Of a DNA stretch of 64,000 nt, positions 58,772 through 64,000 are shown in pieces. The notes beneath the pieces are model-generated. The model was not told the origin of the DNA, searched no databases, and saw only the letters and a list, made by a program, of their open reading frames with translations. The translations under genes were made by a program, and so were the position numbers. Within the stretch, counting starts at the first letter, position 1, and each line of letters opens with the position of its first letter. This DNA is from Hymenobacter monticola (GTDB taxonomy: Bacteria; Bacteroidota; Bacteroidia; Cytophagales; Hymenobacteraceae). The stretch is taken from contig NZ_CP094534.1 in assembly GCF_022811645.1 (NCBI RefSeq), forward strand, positions 3,720,001-3,784,000. The letters run 5' to 3'.

Positions 58772-60295
58772 ATGAAGCACGAAAACATCCAGACCCTGGG
58801 CCAGCTTCGCGCCAGTGGTTATAAGCCCCGCAGCGTGAAGCAAGAGCTCCGGGAAAACCTGATTCAGAAGCTCAAAAACAAAGAAGAAGTATTCCCCGGC
58901 ATCTTCGGCTACGACGAAACCGTGATTCCGGAACTGCAGCGCGCCATCCTGGCCGGGCACCACATCAACCTGCTGGGCTTGCGCGGCCAGGCCAAAACCC
59001 GCATCGCCCGCCTGCTCATCAATTTGCTTGATGAGTATATGCCCGTAGTCGCCGGCTCCGAGCTGAACGACGACCCATTGCAGCCGCTGTCGGTATTCGC
59101 CAAAAACCTCATTGAGGAAAAAGGCGACGACACGCCCGTGACCTGGCTGCACCGCAACGAGCGCTACACCGAGAAGCTGGCCACGCCCGACGTGAGCGTG
59201 GCCGACCTCATCGGCGACGCCGACCCCATCAAAGCCGCCACCCTCAAGCTGCCCTACAGCGACGAGCGGGTGATTCACTTCGGCCTGATTCCGCGTGCCC
59301 ACCGGGGCATTTTCGTAATTAACGAATTGCCCGACTTGCAGGCCCGCATTCAGGTGTCGCTGTTCAACATCCTGCAGGAAGGCGACATCCAGATTCGCGG
59401 CTTCAAGGTGCGGCTGCCGCTGGACATCCAATTCGTGTTCACGGCCAACCCCGAGGACTATACCAACCGCGGCAGCATCGTGACGCCGCTTAAGGACCGG
59501 ATTGACGCCCAGATTATCACGCACTACCCCAAGAGCATCGAAATCGGCAAGCGCATCACCAAGCAGGAAGCCCGCATCAAAGACGAGCAGCGCGGCTTGG
59601 TGACCAGCAACGAAATCATCCACGACCTGGTGGAGCAGGTGGCCGTGGAAGCCCGCGGCTCTGAGTTCGTGGACGCCAAGTCGGGCGTGTCGGCCCGCCT
59701 CACCATCTCGGCCTACGAGCAGGTGATTGCGGGCGCCGAGCGCCGCGCGCTGGTGAACGGCGAAACCAACACCTACGTGCGCCTGGGCGACTTCATTTCG
59801 GCCGTGCCCGCCGTGACGGGCAAGGTGGAATTGGTGTACGAGGGCGAGCAGGAGGGCGCCGGCATCGTGGCCGAAAAGCTCATGGGCAAGGCCATCCGCA
59901 CGCTGTTCCTGAACTACTTCCCCGACCCCGACAAGAGCAAGAAGCTCAAAAACCGTCCCTCGCCCTACAAAACGGTGCAGGAGTGGTTCGGCAACGGCAA
60001 CACGCTGGATTTGCTACACGATGCCAGCACCGAGGAGTATAAAAAAGCCCTCGACAACGTGCCCGGCCTGCGCGACATCGTGCAGGAACTGCACCCCAAC
60101 GAAACGCCCGAGCACACCTACTTCCTCATGGAATTCCTGCTCCACGGCCTGGCCGAGCACTCGCTCATCTCGCGCAACCGCCTCACCAGCGGCGCGCAGT
60201 TCAAGGACCTGCTGTCGTCGATGTTCACCATGCCGAGCTTCGGCGATGATGACGACGAGGACGAAGAAGAGGAGAAGCCGCGCCGCCGGCGGTAG
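58772..60295 (+). CDS. MoxR-like AAA+ ATPase
   Basis: A 507-residue ATPase of the MoxR/magnesium-chelatase-I type. The P-loop is LLGLRGQAKTRIARLL (about residues 68-83), with Ala in place of the usual Gly before Lys; Walker B GIFVINELPDLQ near 183 has Asn-Glu, and FTANPEDYTNRGSIVTPLKD is the sensor I/arginine-finger region. The C-terminus is strongly charged (DDDDEDEEEEKPRRRR). MoxR ATPases with VWA partners act as chaperones or metal-insertion machines; the VWA gene lies across the protease gene. Confidence 0.88.
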   Translation: MKHENIQTLGQLRASGYKPRSVKQELRENLIQKLKNKEEVFPGIFGYDETVIPELQRAILAGHHINLLGLRGQAKTRIARLLINLLDEYMPVVAGSELNDDPLQPLSVFAKNLIEEKGDDTPVTWLHRNERYTEKLATPDVSVADLIGDADPIKAATLKLPYSDERVIHFGLIPRAHRGIFVINELPDLQARIQVSLFNILQEGDIQIRGFKVRLPLDIQFVFTANPEDYTNRGSIVTPLKDRIDAQIITHYPKSIEIGKRITKQEARIKDEQRGLVTSNEIIHDLVEQVAVEARGSEFVDAKSGVSARLTISAYEQVIAGAERRALVNGETNTYVRLGDFISAVPAVTGKVELVYEGEQEGAGIVAEKLMGKAIRTLFLNYFPDPDKSKKLKNRPSPYKTVQEWFGNGNTLDLLHDASTEEYKKALDNVPGLRDIVQELHPNETPEHTYFLMEFLLHGLAEHSLISRNRLTSGAQFKDLLSSMFTMPSFGDDDDEDEEEEKPRRRR

Positions 60296-60317
60296 TCGGC
60301 GTTCAGAATAAGAACAG

Positions 60318-60354
60318 AAACGCCCCGCGTGCCGATTGGTGCGCGGGGCGTTTT
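60318..60354. terminator. Bidirectional terminator
   Basis: AAACGCCCCGCG and its complement around an ~11-base loop, with A and T runs, between convergent genes. Confidence 0.88.
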
Positions 60355-60395
60355 CGTAGTCAAGCCGTAGGGCGGGCAAACTCAGCGGCTGAAAA

Positions 60396-61922
60396 CTAGT
60401 GCCTCGTCGCCTGTGGCAGTTCGCTGCCGATGCCTTGACGCTCTGAAGCCCAGGCCACAAACCCATCCGGCCGCACGAGCACAGCACGCATGCCCAGCTG
60501 TTCTTTCGCCCGGCCTGAAACATACTTGATTTGGCCGCCAAACCTACCTGCCCAGGCTTTGAGCGTTTCATCTGCTTCAAAATCGAGCAGCAGGCCGCGG
60601 CCGTCGCGCAGGTGTTCATTCAAGGTGGTGCCATCCTCCAGCGCGAAGTGGGGCGCGCTGTGGCCCACCAGTGGGTGGCCAGCGCCCAGGTCGTAGCGCG
60701 TGCGCAGGCCCCAGATGCGCCCGGCGAAGTAGGTGGCCCCGTCGGGCGTGTCCATCAGGTCGCGCACGATGGCGTGCAGCGCCTGGGCCGCCGGGTTGGG
60801 GCGCATGATGGCCACCTGGGCACGCGACCAGTCGAGCACCTGGGCGCCCACGGGGTGCCGCTCGGTCTGGTAGCTGTCGAGCAGGCCGGCGGGGGCGTGC
60901 CCGTGGATGGTGGCGGCCAGCTTCCAACCCAGGTTCAGGGCATCGCCCAGCCCCAGGTTAATGCCCTGGCCACCCAGCGGCGAGTGAATGTGCGCGGCGT
61001 CGCCGGCCAGCAGCACGCGGCCGCGGCGGTAGGCGGTGGTTTGCCGGGCGCGGTCGGTCCAGGTGGTGGCCAGGTGCAGGGCGGTGAGGGTGACGTCGGT
61101 ACCCGAGATGCGGCGCGTCAGCTCCTGCATGTGTTCGAGGGTAACGGGCTGGCCGGCTTGGTGGAAGGCGCCGCCGTCAAAGTCCTGCAGTATCAGGTAG
61201 CCGGGCTGCGACTGCATGTACATGCCGGTGGGCGTCACGTTGCGGCCCGGCCGCAGCTTCTCCGGGTCGAGGATGTCGACCTGAGCCGTGTAGCCAGTGA
61301 ACTCGGGCTCGGTGCCCACAAAGTCGAACCCGCCCAGCTTGCGCACCACGCTGCGCCCGCCGTCGCAGCCCACCAGCCACCGGCCCAGGAAGCTCTGTTC
61401 ACCGGCTTGCACCGTCACGCCCTCCGGCGTCGGCCGCAGGGCCGTGATGCCGCGCCCGCGCCGGATGCTGACGCCGAGGGCTTCGGCGCGGCGCGCCAAC
61501 ACCGTTTCCAGCTCTTCCAGCTCCGAAAACAGTTGGGTACTGGTTGAGCTGGGCAGGCGGTACGGCCACTGCGCGAAGTCGATTTTGTCGGCTGGCAGCT
61601 GGATGCCGGCAAAGTGGCCGCCCGCTTGCGGCTTCGGGCTGGGGCTGGGGCCGGGCTTTGTGGTGAAGTGGGGCGTTGTCAGGCTTTTGGGAACTGCCAG
61701 CTCGGCCAGCAGGCCCCGGCGGTCCAGCGCTTCCACTGACAGCGCATTCAGCCCGCGCAGCCCAAATGGCAGCCTTTTCAGGGGCGAGTGCGGGCTGGGT
61801 GCCTTTTCCAGCACTAGCACCGAGCAGCGTGCCAGCGCCAGCTCGCAGGCCAGAAAAAGGCCCACCGGCCCGGCGCCGGCGATGATAACATCGTAAATAG
61901 GTTGATTTATTGCAGGTTGCAT
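60396..61922 (-). CDS. FAD-dependent aromatic-type monooxygenase
   Basis: A 508-residue flavoprotein hydroxylase. FAD motifs are DVIIAGAGPVGLFLACELAL at the N-terminus, LVGCDGGRSVVRK (DG motif) and LLAGDAAHIHSPLGGQGINL (GD motif) near residue 304. A C-terminal thioredoxin-like extension typical of PheA/TfdB-type phenol hydroxylases is present (FALEDGTTLNEHLRDGRGLL). Substrate may be an aromatic or polyketide; it would need NAD(P)H. Start set at MQPAINQPIYDV. It follows the AraC gene by 62 bases, suggesting an operon. Confidence 0.9.
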   Translation of the reverse strand: MQPAINQPIYDVIIAGAGPVGLFLACELALARCSVLVLEKAPSPHSPLKRLPFGLRGLNALSVEALDRRGLLAELAVPKSLTTPHFTTKPGPSPSPKPQAGGHFAGIQLPADKIDFAQWPYRLPSSTSTQLFSELEELETVLARRAEALGVSIRRGRGITALRPTPEGVTVQAGEQSFLGRWLVGCDGGRSVVRKLGGFDFVGTEPEFTGYTAQVDILDPEKLRPGRNVTPTGMYMQSQPGYLILQDFDGGAFHQAGQPVTLEHMQELTRRISGTDVTLTALHLATTWTDRARQTTAYRRGRVLLAGDAAHIHSPLGGQGINLGLGDALNLGWKLAATIHGHAPAGLLDSYQTERHPVGAQVLDWSRAQVAIMRPNPAAQALHAIVRDLMDTPDGATYFAGRIWGLRTRYDLGAGHPLVGHSAPHFALEDGTTLNEHLRDGRGLLLDFEADETLKAWAGRFGGQIKYVSGRAKEQLGMRAVLVRPDGFVAWASERQGIGSELPQATRH

Positions 61923-61984
61923 GGTGTTTTTGCGTCGCTTTTTTAGAGAATGATTGCAACACAAAATTCCGGCAGCCCCCTGCC

Positions 61985-62809
61985 TCAGGCTTGTAGAAAC
62001 GCGACAAAATCGGGGCCGGCCGCCAAGCGCAGTTGCTTGGCGTGGCGGGCAAAAGCGGCGGGTGTGGTGCCGCTGTAGCGTCTGAATTCCCGGCTCAGGT
62101 GGGCCTGGTCGGCGTAGCCCAAATCGTGCGCCAAGCCGGCCAAAGAGGCATCGGGCTGCAGCCACAGCTGGTTGCGCACCTGCTCGAAGCGTATCAGCCC
62201 CGACACGTCTTTCACGGTGTGGCCCGACGACTCCTTAAATTTTCGCTCCAGGGTGCGCACCGTGGCGTGCGCCGCTGCCGCTACCTCACTGACGGGCAAA
62301 GTGCCTTTGGCCGCGCGCAGGGCTTTGCCCGCTTTGGTTAGCACGGTGTTGGCCCCAGCCACCGGCAAAGGCAGTTGCTCGAAATATTCGGCTGCTAAAG
62401 CCAGGGCCTCGGTCACCCGGCCGGCTTGCAAACAGGCGGCCAGCGGGGCGTGCAGCTGCGCAATGGCATGTTCGAGGTGGCGCACGACGCCCGGCCCCGC
62501 CGCCGGCAGTCCCAACAGCTCAAACACAGCCCAGGGAAAGCATTTGATGCCAATAATTTCCACCCGGCCGGCCGCGTGCAGCGTCACCGGCTGTCCCAGC
62601 AGGCCCATCAGAAAAGGGGAGGGCAGGGGCTGCAGGCCGTCGAGGGTAGCGACGCTGCAGGCACTGCCAAAATGGAAAATGATTTCGGCGTAGCCGTCCG
62701 GCAGCACCTCAAAGCCCATCGGCAGCTCGGCAAATTCGATGTGGTTGTGCCAAAAGCCTTTGATAGCAAAGCGTAACGGTTCGGGAACGTCGAAGGGCTG
62801 GTACGGCAT
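61985..62809 (-). CDS. AraC family transcriptional regulator with DUF6597-like sensor
   Basis: A 274-residue regulator beginning MPYQPFDVPEPLRFAIKGFW, chosen because a TACCTTTC box ends two bases before the ATG and a family-like N-terminus begins there. The N-terminal domain (PMGFEVLPDGYAEIIFHFGS) is of the DUF6597 kind, the C-terminal AraC double HTH is visible (VSEVAAAAHATVRTLERKFK, SLAGLAHDLGYADQAHLSRE). It probably activates the monooxygenase downstream. Confidence 0.87.
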   Translation of the reverse strand: MPYQPFDVPEPLRFAIKGFWHNHIEFAELPMGFEVLPDGYAEIIFHFGSACSVATLDGLQPLPSPFLMGLLGQPVTLHAAGRVEIIGIKCFPWAVFELLGLPAAGPGVVRHLEHAIAQLHAPLAACLQAGRVTEALALAAEYFEQLPLPVAGANTVLTKAGKALRAAKGTLPVSEVAAAAHATVRTLERKFKESSGHTVKDVSGLIRFEQVRNQLWLQPDASLAGLAHDLGYADQAHLSREFRRYSGTTPAAFARHAKQLRLAAGPDFVAFLQA

Positions 62810-62981
62810 GGCGAAAGGTACTACCGGCCCGGCTTCATCGTCGCAGCCCACCATCGGCCAGCCGTTTGCGCCTGCGTTGCGCACCAAGTCCTTGAACCTG
62901 CGCCTACGCTTCCCCACTCCCAACTCGCCGTCTTCATCACTGTCGACGCCTATTAGTTAGCGGACGGCCTTATGCAGGCGG

Positions 62982-64000
62982 CTAATGGCTGACCTGGGCA
63001 CGTGCGCCGCCCGCTTCCAGCGCCCGCAGGCGCTGCTCAAAGCTGCCGAGACTGGCCTGCTGCTGCTGCACCTGGGTTTCGAGCGTGGCGTTTTTGGCAG
63101 CCAACTCTTTCAATGCTTCGAGCAGGACGGGAGTGAGTTGGGCGTAGTTAACGCTTTTGTAGCCGGCTTCGTCGGTATACACCAACTCGGGGTACAACTT
63201 CTCCAGCTCCTGGGCTAGGAAGCCAATCTGCTCCTGCCCGGCCGCGCCGCCGTGCTGCACGCCCAGCGCGTTCCAGCGGTAGCGCACGCCGCGCAGTTGT
63301 TGCACGGCGGCCAGCGAGCCGGCCAATGGGCGCACCTGCTGCTTGAAGCGGGCGTCCGAGGTCAGGGTTACGCCGTTGGCCGTCACGGTGCCGCGCACCG
63401 TGGCCGAACCATTGGCGTTAAGGCGCAGGGCGTCCACCAGGGTGCCGTTGTTGGTGGTGCGAAACTGCAGGGCTAGGCTGGCGGTGGAGGGCGCAGGCAC
63501 GGTGGCCTGCACGTAGGCAGTGGCGTCGGTGGCGCTGTAGGGGGCCAGCAGCAGGCTGCCGGGCAGGTACAGGTTCTGGGAATTGCCGTTGGCGGGGTTG
63601 CCCACCAGGTAGCTGTCACCGGGGCCGGCCACATCGAGGGCGCCGCGCGCCGCGGCCGTGCCAATGCCCACGCGAATGCCCGAGCCACCGGTGAGCAGCA
63701 CGTTGGCGCCGGTTTGCGTCCAAGGCGGTGTGACGAAGGTGACCTGGCCGTCGGCCTGCTGCGTGAGCACCTGCCCCGGGTTGCCGGCCGTGGCGGGCAG
63801 CCCGTAGGCGCCGGCCGCGCGCTGCCCCAGAAACAGCACGGGCACGCCGTTGGTGGCGGAGGTGATGTTTGCGCCACAGGGACTGGCGCCCTGCCCGAAC
63901 CCGGTCACGAACGGTCCGCCGGGGGTGTAGCCGGTGCTAACCACCAGGTCGACGCCCACGGCGGCGGCGTTGCTCATGCACACGTCCACCAGCAGGTTGC
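62982..64000 (-). CDS. Tail-fibre-like protein with S74 chaperone domain, 5' truncated by the window edge
   Basis: The frame stays open to the window end, so the N-terminus is missing; 338 residues are visible after stop removal. The first ~120 visible residues are Gly/Ala-rich beta repeats (NGVPVLFLGQRAAGAYGLPA, ARGALDVAGPGDSYLVGNPA). The C-terminal ~130 residues are a peptidase S74 intramolecular chaperone: LTSDARFKQQVRPLAGSLAA with the Ser-Asp-x-Arg-x-Lys catalytic site, YRWNALG, IGFLAQELEKLYPELV and a final coiled coil. It should trimerise and self-cleave; a surface adhesin or fibre is likely, as such tails occur outside phage. Confidence 0.85.
   Translation of the reverse strand, partial: NLLVDVCMSNAAAVGVDLVVSTGYTPGGPFVTGFGQGASPCGANITSATNGVPVLFLGQRAAGAYGLPATAGNPGQVLTQQADGQVTFVTPPWTQTGANVLLTGGSGIRVGIGTAAARGALDVAGPGDSYLVGNPANGNSQNLYLPGSLLLAPYSATDATAYVQATVPAPSTASLALQFRTTNNGTLVDALRLNANGSATVRGTVTANGVTLTSDARFKQQVRPLAGSLAAVQQLRGVRYRWNALGVQHGGAAGQEQIGFLAQELEKLYPELVYTDEAGYKSVNYAQLTPVLLEALKELAAKNATLETQVQQQQASLGSFEQRLRALEAGGARAQVSH

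Noticed and set aside
58082..59623. A 513-codon minus-strand open frame joining protease and ATPase regions
   Set aside because: Antisense to the ATPase and out of frame with the protease for most of its length; includes a repeat.

Overview
The window is a chromosomal stretch of a high-GC member of the Bacteroidota, most likely Cytophagales close to Hymenobacter. The evidence is the protein families present (GLPGLI, DUF2911, DUF6799, CarboxypepD_reg-type outer-membrane barrels, MarR+YceI pair, ClpS, PurE), the near absence of Shine-Dalgarno sequences, and several TAnnTTTG boxes typical of Bacteroidota sigma-A promoters. This is an inference from gene content, not a database match. No IS element, prophage, CRISPR array or rRNA is visible.

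Layout: 0-9 kb holds a truncated PIG-L deacetylase, a Uma2-like protein, aspartate kinase, a PAP2 phosphatase, a glycerophosphodiesterase, a CocE-type hydrolase and a DUF2911 protein. 9-17 kb (mostly minus strand) carries a YcxB-like protein, an ABC exporter, a sodium:solute symporter with a TonB-C protein, an MBL-fold hydrolase and an M61 peptidase. 17-26 kb has a methyltransferase, tRNA-Leu(CAG), a second PAP2, a large GAF protein, two lipoproteins, a dicarboxylate/glutamate-type symporter and a muconate-lactonizing-enzyme superfamily epimerase. 26-32 kb has MarR/YceI plus a broken yceI copy, clpS, recR, an AraC regulator and an SDR. 32-43 kb has a GT2/sugar-transferase-like fusion, an aminotransferase, a heptose-kinase-like PfkB protein with a stray copy of its 3' end, an acetyltransferase, an M1-like peptidase and hemE. 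43-53 kb has two outer-membrane beta-barrel proteins, one under a probable MarR switch and the other beside GLPGLI and a two-component system, then a MarC protein. 53-64 kb has purE, an EEP nuclease/phosphatase, a VWA protein and a MoxR-like ATPase separated by an S8 protease, an AraC + FAD monooxygenase pair, and a truncated S74 tail-domain protein.

The strongest unexplained theme is intergenic. At least ten unrelated families of long inverted repeats, most with 26-40 base arms that pair perfectly or nearly so, sit between genes, often starting at the stop codon. Where two copies of a family exist, the outer arm bases differ between loci yet still pair within each locus. Other points of interest: an 18-bp perfect palindrome at a marR promoter with a 15/18 match upstream of the adjacent receptor gene; six genes whose -7 box lies only 4-8 bases before the start codon; a PIG-L gene with an AT-rich central block; a frameshifted tandem yceI copy; and an 11-mismatch duplicate of the last 40 codons of the kinase gene.
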